From Cynocephalus volans (Eukaryota > Chordata > Mammalia > Dermoptera > Cynocephalidae), in NCBI RefSeq assembly GCF_027409185.1, contig NC_084475.1, positions 12,110,130-12,174,129 on the forward strand: a stretch of DNA of 64,000 nucleotides, given 5' to 3'. Of the stretch, positions 1 through 11,535 are shown one piece after another. Both the position numbers and the translations under genes were made by a program. Under the pieces are notes generated by a model. It had not been told where the DNA came from and made no database searches. It was given only the letters and a program-made list of their open reading frames with translations. How positions within the stretch are numbered: the first letter of the stretch is position 1; every line of letters begins with the position of its first letter.

Positions 1-1027
1 AGAGGAATTAGACCACTGCCTTGAGCTCTATAAGGTCAAGCACTTCTTTAGACGAACAGCCTCAGGCCGGATCAGTAACAACTTTTAGGCTTAACTCAAT
101 TATTTGCATTTGATGATGTTTAGGTATAGTGTATGGGGATGTCAAACTTGCTGAGTTCATTGAGCTGGACATTGTCAGATCTTCATTTGAAACAATTCGA
201 AAGTATTGCATATTATGTAAAATGTAAAGCATGGAGAAGAATATTGCTTCTCTAACAAAATAGTTACTACAGCCTTCTTGCTAGGTAGAGATGTAGTATC
301 CTTAACACATGTTTGGACTAATTGAGCCACTTGTGAACTCAGCCCATAAGTATGCAGCAAAGCCCTGACCACAGGTCACTCAGACGTAGTGTTGTTGTCT
401 AATGTCACATATCAAAGTTCTAACTAAATTTTAGCAGACAATGATGTGGCACTGTACAAGAAAATACAGGCACTGAATAAGCAAATGGGTGATGAGAGTA
501 ACTTAATGAAACTGCAAGGCATAACTTTCACATATTAAAATTAGGCTTTTTAGTTGGAAAATTGGTAAGGTCAGATAATTTGAGTCAGGTCAGGCAAAAA
601 AGGTCAAAATAAAGGTGACTGAAAAAATGCACAGTGATTATATATTACTTTGACTTAAGGTCTCATAGATGCTGGCTGTAAGAGGGAGCAATGAACTGAA
701 TGTTGGTTTCTATGATGTGTGGGGTACTGGATAAGGATGAATTATTTAAGACAATAATGTGTTTCAAATCACTATTTACTTGGAGAAAATATTACTGAGC
801 TTCTTTAATTTACCTTCTCTTTTTTCAAGCAGTCATTTTCTATCCTGGATTGTATTCTTTATTTGCAACTTGAAAATGCCTACTAACAGATTTTGCCATA
901 CAAATGACCTCACAGGACAATCTTCATTATCTATGCATTTTCTGTAATTCTTTGGGCTTTCATGTGATGAGATTTGATATCCCTAAAAAGAATGAATTTG
1001 AATGAAAATTAAGTCAGTGGAATTTAT
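1..1027. other. intergenic or intronic sequence, no recognised feature
   Basis: A+T-rich sequence. I see no exon-like reading frame, no RNA gene and no repeat that I can name. The short open frames look like chance. Confidence 0.5.
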
Positions 1028-1044
1028 AAAAATATTGTAACTCA

Positions 1045-1760
1045 GTCCCACCCACAGTGTAGGAGTGTTCCCTTCTCTCCTTAGTACAGTCACTATGGAA
1101 AACAGTATGGAGGTTTCTCAAGCAACTACAGATAGATCTTCCATATGATCCAGCAATCCCTCTTCTGGGTATATACCCAGAGGAATGGAAATCATAATGT
1201 CGAAGGGATACCTGCACTCCCATGTTCACTGCAGCTCTGTTCACAACAGCCAAGATATAGAACCAACCTAAATAGCCTTCAGTGGACAATTGGATAAGGA
1301 AACTGTGGGATATATACACCATGGAATACTATTCTGCCATAAAAAGGAATGAAATTCTCCCATTTGCAATAACATGGATGAGCCTGGAGAAACTTATGTT
1401 GAATGAAATAAGCAAAGCACACAGGGATAAATACCACATGTGCTCACTGATAAGTGGGAGCTGAGAGAGAAAGAAGGAAGGAAAGAAAAACCACACTGGT
1501 GTGTTGGACTTGCAGAGGGAGAGAGAATAACCAGGGATACAAAGTGGAGTGGGGGTGAGGGGGATGGGGAGGGAGGCCAGGGATAATTGGGTGGGGGACA
1601 TGGGGTATAATCACAATTTGTAGTAATGGGCATGCTGCCAGTATGGATCTGGCCATCACATCTTGGGCATGAGTAGTGGCAATCAACTTTGTATCTCATG
1701 AATATTCATAAACAATAAAAAAATGTGCTATGCAAAAAAAAAATAGGAGAATACAAAGAA
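1045..1760 (+). mobile_element. L1 3' end with short 5' inversion
   Basis: A 5'-truncated LINE-1 insertion. It keeps the last ~115 codons of ORF2, a 3' UTR of about 280 bp and an A-rich tail with an interruption. A 17-bp TSD with one mismatch flanks it: AAAAATATTGTAACTCA at 1028-1044 and AAAAATATTGTGACTCA at 1761-1777. The first 36 bp (1045-1080) read as the reverse complement of the ORF2 stretch that normally lies just upstream of 1081, so the 5' tip is inverted, as twin priming predicts. The 3' UTR differs from that of the L1s at 4189 and 60130 but matches 43150 and 47856. The ORF2 remnant is open from about 1282 to 1464 and ends in the usual short C-terminus. Confidence 0.9.
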
Positions 1761-1777
1761 AAAAATATTGTGACTCA

Positions 1778-2400
1778 TAAAATGTTACTTTTAAGAAGCA
1801 ACCTTCTATTTCTTGAAGATGTGCATGTTAATATTGTACCCTAGGGGGATATTAGCTTGTTCTAGATGCAACATTTGCTTAAATTATCCTATGTATGCAA
1901 AAATTGAAAATTCATCTAAGCAGCAACATTTTTTATCAGTAAGTGGACCCTTGTCCGGAGCCTCAGGCAAAAGAAGTGCTCATTTGGTCTGTACAACCTT
2001 GGGGCCCATACTTTTCATGAACCTATTACAATCATATCCAAATAAAACTTCCAAGTGAATTGAACATGTCTTTTTTCTTTTAGAAGTACAGCTTAGAGAA
2101 GTTTATCTGCAAAATGTGTATATACATGCGTATACACACACACACACACACACACACAGGATGGATGATGCACACATTTTAATGTAACACTAGAGATAAC
2201 TGTCACAAAATATGTGGTGCAAATGAATAGGACGTGAAGCACATTAAAGAACATATTTTTTTACAGAATAATAACATTCAATGTCATTATCCTACCATGC
2301 ATTAAAGGAGATTGAACATTCTAATTCATTAGAAAAGTCACTAGACATTACTTTTTTTTTTTTTTTTTTGTAAAATCAAAGACTGTTATAGCCTTGTAAC
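1778..2400. other. no gene; simple-sequence tracts only
   Basis: Contains a (CA)n microsatellite at about 2132-2158 and a pure T run at about 2350-2369. The rest is unrecognised A+T-rich sequence. Confidence 0.5.
2132..2158. repeat. (CA)n microsatellite
   Basis: About thirteen CA dinucleotides in a row following TATA, directly visible. It is a likely length-variable marker. Confidence 0.85.
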
Positions 2401-2409
2401 AGTAAGGAG

Positions 2410-2590
2410 AGTACTTTGTATGGTAACACTGCAGGAAGAACGGTGGATATTTAAATTTTAAAATGGCAAAATGAAAGCTCAGAGAAAGGATGTGACTTGT
2501 TTACAATTACAGAGCTGGTTGAAATTACAACTCAGGTTTTCCTGATACACCACCCTGTTTTTCTGTTTCCAATACACTACACTAACTTTT
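2410..2590 (-). repeat. MIR SINE fragment
   Basis: The plus strand reads like the reverse of the MIR core: an antisense arm with an AAAATGGCAAAATGAAAGCTC-like start, then GTGACTTG and a CAGAGCTGGTT-like block, followed by a pyrimidine-rich arm. Strongly diverged and without a TSD, as expected for this ancient mammalian tRNA-derived SINE. Confidence 0.6.
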
Positions 2591-4174
2591 CCATAAACAT
2601 GAATATAAATTGTGCGGAGAAAAACTTAGCATTTCTCTTTAAAGAAATAAGCTAAAGTCCAATCGCAAGGCTGCCATTGATTCGGGCTGGGTCTGATCAG
2701 AATATGGTGGAATGTGGTTTGCTTTACTTGGCTGGGACCATTTCTCTGTAACCTGAGGATTCATTAGTTTGAAGTGCTGGCCTTTTGCCTCTTTCCAAGG
2801 CCATGTTAGATGCAAATTGTACCCCAGACATCATTTTTAAGTGACATAAAAATCTCTGGAGATAACAAGACTCAGTCTGTTAAATTTATGAACCCTTTGC
2901 ATTTTCTAATCCTTCTTGATGAATAACTGAGTTTCCAGCCAGGGTTTGAATCTAAGAGTTGATAAAGCATCATTTCAAGCTGCTGGCTCTTAAATCAATG
3001 TAAGCGATGGCTTAATCAGCCTTTCTACTCCCTCTACTACCTTCCCACAGAATTCCATCAGACTCTTTTGAGGCAGGTCAGCCAGAGACAGACACCCTGA
3101 CAGATCATTTGTAGCCATTAGACAGCATGGGAAGAGAGTGTGGATCAGCAAAATGATTTGATTCTAATATTGAGGACTCTGGTATTCTGTGGAGCAAGAC
3201 TGAAAAGCTGAACTTATAGATGACCTAATTTTGTGAAGGAGGTGTGAATGAGATGGAGAGGACTGTGGCAAAATAGGGAAGAGACAGACAAATTATGGTA
3301 GAATTCTAACAACTTGGCTCTGTTATAGAGAATACACTGCCATTGATGGTATTGTGTACTTGGTTTGACTTTTTAAGCCACCATAGGAATTCATGCCTGG
3401 AAGCAAAATACACAGCAAATTAAAAAGGGATATTTTGTGAACCCTTGTGAGAGGCAACAGAGCAGGCGAGAGGCTTTTGAGTGAAAGCAAACTCTTTTTT
3501 AGTTACGTTCTCCAGGATCCGATTATAGAATTTCCCCAAAAAGCCCATCTGATAGAAAATTGAGAAACCTTTCCACTTTTCTAAAACCAACTTTCGGCAT
3601 ATAGTTTTAAGAGCAGGTTGCGTTATGTAGAGAAATCTCTACCGCCATTGAATGATTACCCAGCGTGGTAGTTTGCCTTATTAATATTTTGTTGTGCATG
3701 TAAGTAAGGATTTTTGTTACAATTGAGAAAAAGTACAACTATGATGTCCAGTGCTTTACTGAGTAGGTGAAGAAACACCAGCCCTGCTCTAGCTTTCTGT
3801 TTTTGTGCATAAGTAAGTTGACAGCTCATGACTCTGTAAATACTAAGCCAGATTACAGGAGAACTTGAAGAACAGTCTGAGCTAAGAGATAGGGTCATTG
3901 TGATAAGATTGCAGGTTTTGGAAATAAAAGTATGGCTTTCTCTTGCCTGCTTCTTATAGTCTGAGAGGTTGTCAGGGAAAAGTCAGTTACCAAAGAGAAG
4001 ACACTATAAACTTCTTGACTTAGAATAAACCCACTACAGGAAAAGAGGAAATCTACTTTTTATTGAAAATCAGTGTTTCTCTATACCTCTATACTGAGAT
4101 GACTTTGGTCTTCAAAGGCCTCACTAGTGTTGGAGAAAGTGACATCTGAAAGCAAAGCCTTCAGAAGCAGCCTC
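2591..4174. other. no recognised feature
   Basis: Roughly 1.6 kb of unique-looking A+T-rich DNA with many stops in all frames. It forms the left flank of the young L1. The 14 bp at its right border are duplicated after that L1's poly(A). Confidence 0.5.
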
Positions 4175-4188
4175 AAAAGCAAAGTTTT
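4175..4188. repeat. left target-site duplication of the 4-kb L1
   Basis: AAAAGCAAAGTTTT occurs here and again at 8271-8284 directly after the poly(A), a perfect 14/14 match. The bottom-strand nick site reads TTTT/GA, a close variant of the L1 endonuclease preference TTTT/AA. Confidence 0.93.
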
Positions 4189-5562
4189 AATCTCCTTTAT
4201 TGTTATTGGTCTGTTCAAATTATCTACGTCTTCACGGTTCAGTTTTGGGAGCTTGTGTGTGTCCAGAAATTTATCCATTTCCTCCAGATTTTCAAATTTG
4301 TTGGCGTATAGTTGTTTATAGTAGTCTCGAATGATTCCTTGTATTTCAGATGAATCAGTTGTAATATCACCTTTTTCATTTCTAATTTTTGTTATTTGAG
4401 TCTTCTCTCTTCTTTTTTTTGTTAGCCATGCTAATGGTTTGTCAATTTTATTTATCTTTTCAAAAAACCAACTTTTTGATTCGTTGATCTTTTGAATTGT
4501 TTTTTGGTTTTCAATTTCATTCAGTTCTGCTCTGATCTTAATGATTTCTTTCCGTCTGCTAACTTTAGGATTGGATTGTTCTTGTTTTTCTAGTTCTTTA
4601 AGGTGAAGTGTTAGGTTGTTCACTTGCCATCTTTCCATTCTTCTGAAGTGAGCATTTAATGCAATAAATTTTCCCCTCAATACTGCTTTTGCAGTATCCC
4701 ACAGGTTTTGGTATGATGTATCATTGTTTTCATTAGTTTCAATAAACTTTTTGATTTCCTGCTTGATTTCTTCTTGGACCCATATGTCATTAAGTAGAAT
4801 GCTGTTTAATTTCCATGTGTTTGTATAGTTTCCAGAGTTTTGTTTGTTATTAATTTCTAGCTTTAATCCATTGTGGTCTGAGAAGATACATGGGATAATT
4901 CCAATTTTTTTGAATTTATTGAGACTTGATTTGTGACCTAATATGTGATCTATCTTGGAGAATGATCCATGTGCTGATGAGAAGAATGAATATTCTGAGG
5001 TTGTTGGGTGGAATGTTCTGTAGATATCTGCCAATTCCAATTGGTCTAGAGTCTTGTTTAGATCTTGTGTTTCTCTACTGATTCTTTGCCTAGATGATCT
5101 GTCTAATATTGACAGTGGAGTGTTCAGGTCCCCTGCTATTATGGTATTAGTGTCTATTTCCTTCTTTAGGTCTAATAGAGTTTGTTTTATAAATCTGGCT
5201 GCTCCAACATTGGGTGCGTACATATTTATGATTGTTATGTCTTCTTGATGGATCAGTCCTTTTATCATTAAGTAGTGTCCCTCATTGTCTCTTTTTATGG
5301 TTTTTAGTTTAAAGTCTATTTTGTCAGATATAAGAATAGCCACTCCAGCTCGTTTTTCTTTTCTGTTTGCATGGTAAATCTTTTTCCATCCTTTCACTCT
5401 TAGTCTGTGTGAATCTTTATGGGTGAGGTGGGTCTCTTGTAGGCAGCATATAGTTGGGTCCTGCTTTTTGATCCAGTCAGCCAGTCTGTGTCTTTTAATT
5501 GGGGAATTTAAGCCTTTAACATTAAGAGTTGTTATTGAAAGGTGTTGATTTATTCTTAGCAT
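4189..5562 (-). pseudogene. L1 ORF2 N-terminal half (endonuclease domain), inverted
   Basis: Encodes the apurinic/apyrimidinic-type endonuclease that nicks target DNA for target-primed reverse transcription, plus the linker towards the RT. The ATG is at 5560-5562 on the minus strand and is the canonical ORF2 start, since N14 (TTLNVKGLN) and E43 (CLQETH) fall at their usual residue numbers. Other expected residues are visible: Tyr in NMYAPN, Asp and Asn in GDLNTP, Asp in KIDHILG and His in SDHNGL. No stop or frameshift interrupts it. Homology ends at about residue 458 (ITIKEI), where the element ends. The open frame then runs about 35 codons into host DNA, to 4081, before a stop, giving 493 residues in all. 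RT, thumb and Cys-rich region are absent, so it is a broken piece of ORF2, though the endonuclease part itself looks intact. Confidence 0.93.
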
Positions 5563-5586
5563 TTTATTGGTTGTTTGGTTGTCTTA

Positions 5587-8037
5587 GCTGTTATCAGAAG
5601 GCTCCCAACAAAGAAAAGCCCAGGACCAGATGGATTCACAGCAGAATTTTACCAAACATTCAAAGAGGAATTGACACCGATTCTTTACAAACTATTCCAA
5701 AAGATTGAAACGGACGCAAATCTCCCAAACTCATTCTATGAAGCAAACATCATCCTGATACCAAAACCAGGTAAAGATATAACCAAAAAAGAAAACTACA
5801 GGCCGATATCCTTGATGAATATAGATGCAAAAATCCTCACTAAAATACTAGCAAACAGAATACAGCAACACATACGAAAAATTATTCATCACGATCAAGT
5901 GGGATTCATCCCAGGGATGCAAGGTTGGTTCAACATACGCAAATCAATAAATGTGATACACCATATTAATAAACTCAAACACAAGGACCATATGATCATC
6001 TCTATAGATGCTGAAAAAGCATTTGATAAAGTTCAGCACTCATTCATGACAAAGACCCTCTATAAGTTAGGTATAGAGGGAAAGTATCTCAACATAATTA
6101 AAGCCATATATGCCAAACCCACTGCCAATATCATCCTGAATGGGGAAAAGCTGAAAGCTTTTCCTTTAAGAACAGGCACTAGACAAGGATGCCCACTCTC
6201 ACCACTCCTATTCAACATAGTGTTGGAAGTACTAGCCAGAGCAATCAGAGAAGAGAAGGAAATAAAGGGCATCCAGATTGGAAAAGATGAAGTCAAACTG
6301 TCCCTGTTTGCAGATGACATGATCCTATATATCGAACAGCCTAAAACCTCTACAAAAAAACTGTTGGAATTGATAAATGATTTCAGCACAGTAGCAGGAT
6401 ACAAAATCAACACACAAAAATCAGTAGCATTTCTTTTCTCCAATAGTGAACATGCAGAAGGAGAAATCAAGAAAGCCTGCCCATTTACAATAGCCACCAA
6501 AAAAATAAAATACTTAGGAATTGAGTTAACCAAGGAGGTGAAAAATCTCTATAATGAGAACTACAAACCACTGCTGAGAGAAATTAGAGAGGATACAAGA
6601 AGATGGAAAGATATTCCATGCTCTTGGATTGGAAGAATCAACATAGTGAAAATGTCCATACTACCCAAAGTGATATACAAATTCAATGCAATCCCCATCA
6701 AAATTCCAAAGACATTTTTCTCAGAAATGGAAAAAACTATTCAGACATTTATATGGAACAATAAAAGACCACGAATAGCCAAAGCAATGCTCAGCAAAAA
6801 AAATAAAGCTGGAGGCATAACACTACCTGACTTTAAGCTATACTACAAAGCTATAATAACCAAAACAGTATGGTACTGGCATAAAAACAGACACACTGAC
6901 CAATGGAATAGAATAGAGAATCCAGAAATCAACCCTCACACTTACTGCCATCTGATCTTTGACAAAGGCACCAAGCCTATTCACTGGGGAAGGGACTGCC
7001 TCTTCAGCAAGTGGTGCTGGGATAACTGGATATCAATATGCAGGAGAATGAAACTAGATCCATACCTCTCACCGTATACTAAAATCAACTCAAAATGGAT
7101 TAAGGATTTAAATATACACCCTGAGACAATAAAACTTCTTAAAGAAAACATAGGGGAAACACTTCAGGAAATAGGACTGGGCACAGACTTCATGAATACG
7201 ACCCCAAAAGCACGGGCAACCAAAGGAAAAATAAACAAATGGGATTATATCAAACTAAAAAGCTTCTGCACAGCAAAAGAAACAATTAAAAGAGTTAAAA
7301 GACAACCAACAGAGTGGGAGAAAATATTTGCAAAATATACATCTGACAAAGGATTAATATCCAGAATATATAAGGAACTCAAACAACTTTACAAGAAGAA
7401 AACTAGCAACCCAATTAAAAAATGGGCAAAAGAGCTAAGTAGGCATTTCTCTAAGGAAGATATCCAAATGGCCAACAGACATATGAAAAAATGCTCAACA
7501 TCACTCAGCATCCGGGAAATGCAAATCAAAACCACATTGAGATACCATCTAACCCCAGTTAGGATGGCTAAAATCCAAAAGACTATGAACGATAAATGCT
7601 GGCGAGGCTGCGGAGAAAAAGGAACTCTCATACATTGTTGGTGGGACTGCAAAATGGTGCAGCCTCTATGGAAAATGGTATGGAGGTTCCTTAAACAATT
7701 GCAAATAGATCTACCATACGACCCAGCCATCCCACTGTTGGGAATATACCCAGAGGAATGGAAATCATCAAGTCGAAGGTATACCTGTTCCCCAATGTTC
7801 ATCGCAGCACTCTTTACAATAGCCAAGAGTTGGAACCAGCCCAAATGCCCATCATCAGATGAGTGGATACGGAAAATGTGGTACATCTACACAATGGAAT
7901 ACTACTCAGCTATAAAAACGAATGAAATACTGCCATTTGCAACAACATGGATGGACCTCGAGAGAATTATATTAAGTGAAACAAGTCAGGCACAGAAAGA
8001 GAAATACCACATGTTCTCACTTATTGGTGGGAGCTAA
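5587..8037 (+). pseudogene. L1 ORF2 C-terminal part (reverse transcriptase and Cys-rich domain)
   Basis: About 816 uninterrupted codons from [15 protein letters not shown] to the normal ORF2 stop. Visible in order: the Z-region motif [16 protein letters not shown] motif A ([10 protein letters not shown], about 6001-6030), the region of RT motif B ([10 protein letters not shown]), the catalytic FADD box (6307-6318), the thumb/linker, and a C-terminal CX3CX7HX4C knuckle ([18 protein letters not shown], about 7600-7650). The endonuclease lies in the opposite strand to the left, so there is no proper start codon. The open frame begins a few codons upstream in inverted spacer sequence. Family knowledge: this part copies L1 RNA at a nicked target. 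It is probably not translated as such. Confidence 0.93.
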
Positions 8038-8270
8038 AAATTAATATATAAATTCACACACACACATACACACATACACACACTAACCGGGGGGGGGGGG
8101 GAAGAAGATATAACAACCACAATTATTTGAAGTTGATACAACAAGCAAACAGAAAGGACATTGTTGGGGGGGAGGGGGGGAGGGAGAAGGGAGGGAGGTT
8201 TTGGTGATGGGGAGCATTAATCAGCTACAATGTATATCGACAAAATAAAATTAAAAAAAAAAAAAAAAAA
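8038..8270 (+). other. L1 3' UTR with poly-G and G-rich tract, then poly(A)
   Basis: After the ORF2 stop come CA-rich sequence, a run of 13 G (8089-8101), a second G-rich stretch (about 8166-8198) with four or more runs of three or more G, then an AATAAA-like A-rich end and the poly(A). The G-rich block fits a G-quadruplex motif on the sense strand. The same layout, diverged, is seen in the L1 copies near 61990 and 62236. Confidence 0.8.
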
Positions 8271-8284
8271 AAAAGCAAAGTTTT
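8271..8284. repeat. right target-site duplication of the 4-kb L1
   Basis: AAAAGCAAAGTTTT, identical to 4175-4188. The first As merge with the poly(A) tail, so the exact left edge could shift by up to four bases. Confidence 0.92.
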
Positions 8285-8834
8285 CCTTTAACCTTCTCCT
8301 GCCCTCCTGTCTCTCAGACTCATTCTTCCCTGAGGCAAGCTGTAGAAACTAGAATTCCTCTTCTCCAAGGCTGATAGATACACTCTAATCTTTCCCCCTA
8401 CCTTTATGTCTTGGACTTGGCCATGAAGAATTCTCTGACCTACCTTGTTTCATTGTAGGTCTCTAAACCCCCATTCCAGAATGTGTCCTGCTCCATACTC
8501 TGCAGAAATGAATGCCACACAGAGAGGCCAGAAAGAATCAGAAAGGACAGGCCTTGCTGGGTTTCCCTGATGAGTCTATTAGCATTAGAGCACATTTTTC
8601 TTGTCCAAACACATTTCTAATTGTCTGTGCCTGCTTTCATAGAACCTAAGCATAAATATAGACAATTTTCCCTGTGCTTTTGGGTCTTCATTCTGAAGGC
8701 TCCTGTGTCACGTAAAATTATGATATGATAAAATTTGTTATGCCTTTTCTTCATATTAACCGATGTTTATCAGGTGATTTTTTTCAAAGAACCTTCAGGG
8801 AGTTGAAAGAGATGTCTTCCTTTGGCCACTACCC
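8285..8834. other. no recognised feature
   Basis: Right flank of the young L1. C+T-rich at first, then mixed. I see no gene or named repeat. Confidence 0.45.
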
Positions 8835-9016
8835 CATTTAAAGTATGATCCATCCATTGACCAGGGAACTTTTGATGCATCTCCTGGGAACTTTTGGAGC
8901 ATACAAAATTTCAGGTCTCAGGTCTCAACCCAATCCTACTAAATAAGAATCTGCAATTGATTTGAAGATTTTGAAGTAATCAAGATGCATCTTTAAACTT
9001 GCGAAGCACTGTTCTA
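8835..9016 (-). repeat. MER5A-like hAT MITE
   Basis: Ordered matches to the antisense MER5A consensus: an AAAGTATGATCC-like arm, CATCTCCTGGGAACTT, a block ending ...AATCTGCAATTGAT, and a terminal GAAGCACTGTTCT resembling the inverted repeat. A non-autonomous hAT-Charlie fossil. Confidence 0.7.
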
Positions 9017-10590
9017 ACGAAAGAGCCAGATAATGCTTTCCTTCATTGAGGGTCTCAGGATTCCTGGACGCTTGCTCTCAGGCAGCCCAAGTTTCTGTGG
9101 TCCAGTTCATCTCTTTGAAGAGAAACAAATTTCATTGTAATTAAAAGTTTTAAAACCGGTTTTCATATGCATGAGACACTCATGTTTTTAAGTGACTCAG
9201 ATGGATTGAGGCTCTCTCTCTCTCTCTCCTTTCTGGAGAATCAAACCTATCAGTCCATAAGCTTTTGAAATTTATCTGTGAAGCCAAAAGCATTTTTCTC
9301 TGACCTGTTTAAAGGTTTCCACAGACGTCAGGAGTTGAGAGTTTGTATTCCAAGGCATAAATGTGAGGTTTCATTGGCAGTGGGATTGATAAAGTGGCAA
9401 CTATGATCCTCATTTGGGCCACAACAGAGTGTCCTCAAAGCTGTATCAATTACCAAAAGCTTAATGCAATAGGATCTGCTTTAGAAACGTGAATGCTTTT
9501 TCACAATTAAAAATTTAACATTTTAGTTGCATGAAATTTTGCCTGAATGGAAGGATTTGCAAAAACAAAACTTATTTTTTATCCTTTTTGGGGAATGTAC
9601 TTAAGTAGGTACAAAGAACTTTGTGGCTAGAGGGGAGTTTGCTTAATGAACCAAAAACTTGCTCTAAAACCCCAGTTCCTTTTTTTAGTGGATTTTAAAT
9701 AAATGCTGAATAAATAAATATTTACTTTTAGGCAATTGCTACAGTAGGAGGGAGAAATGATAGGTTTTTCTAGTAATAATTTTTGGATTTTTATGTATAT
9801 ACTTAGATCTCCACTGCTTCATTTAAAACTCAGAGAAAATATCTATGATTACAGATATCAACTGATTTTCCTAAAGTTTTAAAAATATTTTCTTCCAAAT
9901 TATTTTCCACTTCCAAATTTAGAGTAAACGATCCAATTCTTCCTTTAGATGGGAAAAGGAAGAACATAAAGTATAAAGGAATGTAAATTAGACCCACAAA
10001 ATAAAATCAGATTTCTGAATAACAGTAAACAGGAATTGTTACCAGTGATAATAATATTTAGATAAAGAATATATTTTGGCTTTAATGTTTTACTAATATT
10101 GTGTTCTTTGGGGGTTAGAATAACAGCAGTATTCTTCATGGAAGTGAAATAATCCTATTGATCCTATAGATAATTACATTTTTTAAAAAAACTAAAAGAA
10201 ATAAACAACCCATCTTCCAGTTTCTGGTTTATATGTTTCCGCATTTTTTTTTTATGATTTTCTTATGAAGACTATCATAGCAACAGTTATAAAGTAAGAC
10301 ATTCATGTTATTCCTGTTTATGTCAGGTCTCTAAGTATTGAAATTCTATAATGGTAGTCAGCTAGTCAGGGAGGATTCGTGAATTTATCTATCAATCATC
10401 TTTCTACTATTTACTTTTAGGAGTCACATTTTCAATGGGTGACATAAATAGATATGGTTTAATGAAGCCATTAAAAATTATTTGATTGTGGGAGTTGTTG
10501 TTTAATGGGTATAAGATAAATATGTTCTAGACACTGTACAGTGTGCTTAAAAAAATTTTAGGAAGGTAGATCTCAAGTTAAGTCTTTTTA
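9017..10590. other. no recognised gene; A+T-rich sequence
   Basis: A short (CT)n tract at about 9211-9229 and several A/T runs. The few short open frames show no recognisable domain. Confidence 0.45.

Positions 10591-10618
<28 letters not shown>
10591..10618. repeat. (CA)n microsatellite
   Basis: Fourteen CA dinucleotides, directly visible, adjoining an old L1 3' end. Confidence 0.85.
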
Positions 10619-10623
<5 letters not shown>

Positions 10624-10639
10624 GAAAAACAACAGCAAA

Positions 10640-10812
10640 AACCGCAGGAGCACAAGGAAACTTTTGGAGGCGATGGATACGTTTCTTACCTTGATGGTGG
10701 TAATGGGTTCACGGGTTGCATGCACGTGTCCAACCTAATCAAATTGCATATATTAAATACATACAGTTTTCTGTATATCCATTATACTTCAATAAAGCTA
10801 TTAAAATGACAA
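10640..10812 (+). mobile_element. old L1M-type 3' end
   Basis: Carries the typical old-L1 3' terminal blocks: a GATGGTGGTAATGGGTTCACGG-like stretch, then TTGCATATATTAAATACATA, a GCAGTTTTTTGTATATCA-like block, and TATACTTCAATAAAGCT at the end. Diverged, short, 5' truncated. Confidence 0.7.
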
Positions 10813-11034
10813 TGACATCAACAAATAGTAGTTGATTGTGGACTACAGAATTAAGGAATTCACACCGTTTGGTACATATCACTGAAGAAAACGTCAAAAA
10901 AGGCCACTATATTGTACAGTGAGTAGTTAAACTGAAAAGAGGGTAAGAGCTTTATCTATACGAATTCATCATTTCTCTTTGCTGTTTTCTTGGCTTGTTA
11001 ACTGATTGAATGATATCCGAAGATGGTTTCTCGT

Positions 11035-11535
11035 TCTTTCATCCTGTATTTATAAATATCCTCCAATACCTTCCCATTTCACTTGAAATAAAATCTGAAT
11101 TTCTTACATGGACTTGAAAAGTCCACTATGATCTGGCCTGTTTGATACATCTCCCCTGATCCACCATCCTTTTCATACAGGCTTTTTCTGTTCCTTACAC
11201 TCGCCAACTTTAATTTCCCTTAATCTGCAATAGTCTTATAGCTGATGATCTATGACTCCAAGTAGCTAACCTGGGCTCAGCTGCAGTATCACCGTATCCA
11301 AATGGCATTTGTTGGCTCCCAAGCCCAAAGCGGATGCCTCAGGTTTCTCCAGCAGTCTAGACTGTTCTTTCCCTCTGCCGAACACCCATCACCATGCAAT
11401 ATCTTTCTTTTATTTCCTTTAGTCATTTCAAAATTTGTCAGTATTTATTGTTTTCTCCCCTAACTAGAGAGTAAAATTTATAAGAGTGGGGACCTTGTCT
11501 GTCTCATGGACTAGTCTCTCATTTCTAGAGCTGTT
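11035..11535 (+). mobile_element. L2 LINE 3' fragment
   Basis: Shows degenerate L2 ORF2/3' blocks in order: AAAATCTGAATTTCTTACATGG, CCACTATGATCTGGCCTG, the CTGCCGAACACCC region, and TAGAGAGTAAAATTTATAAG-AGTGGGGACCTTGTCTGTC at the 3' end. Ancient mammalian LINE, inactive. Confidence 0.65.

Larger units (their letters stand above)
4189..8270 (+). mobile_element. young L1 (LINE-1) insertion with a 5' inversion from twin priming
   Basis: A 4.1-kb LINE-1 bounded by a perfect 14-bp TSD and ending in an A run of about 20. The 5' segment (4189 to about 5586) lies in reverse orientation and carries the inter-ORF spacer plus ORF2 codons 1 to about 460. The 3' segment (about 5587-8270) is in forward orientation and carries the rest of ORF2 and the 3' UTR. 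The inverted segment ends in ORF2 at ...KEI and the forward one resumes at (A)VIRRLP, so almost nothing was lost. ORF1 and the 5' UTR are missing. Both ORF2 halves are open, homopolymers (G13, A-tail) are intact and the TSD is undiverged, so the insertion is recent. It cannot be autonomous because the ORF2 halves face away from each other. Confidence 0.95.

Noticed and set aside
6060..6533. 157-codon minus-strand frame inside the L1 RT region
   Set aside because: Shadow frame antisense to the intact ORF2; same for 7389-7886 and 61282-61710.
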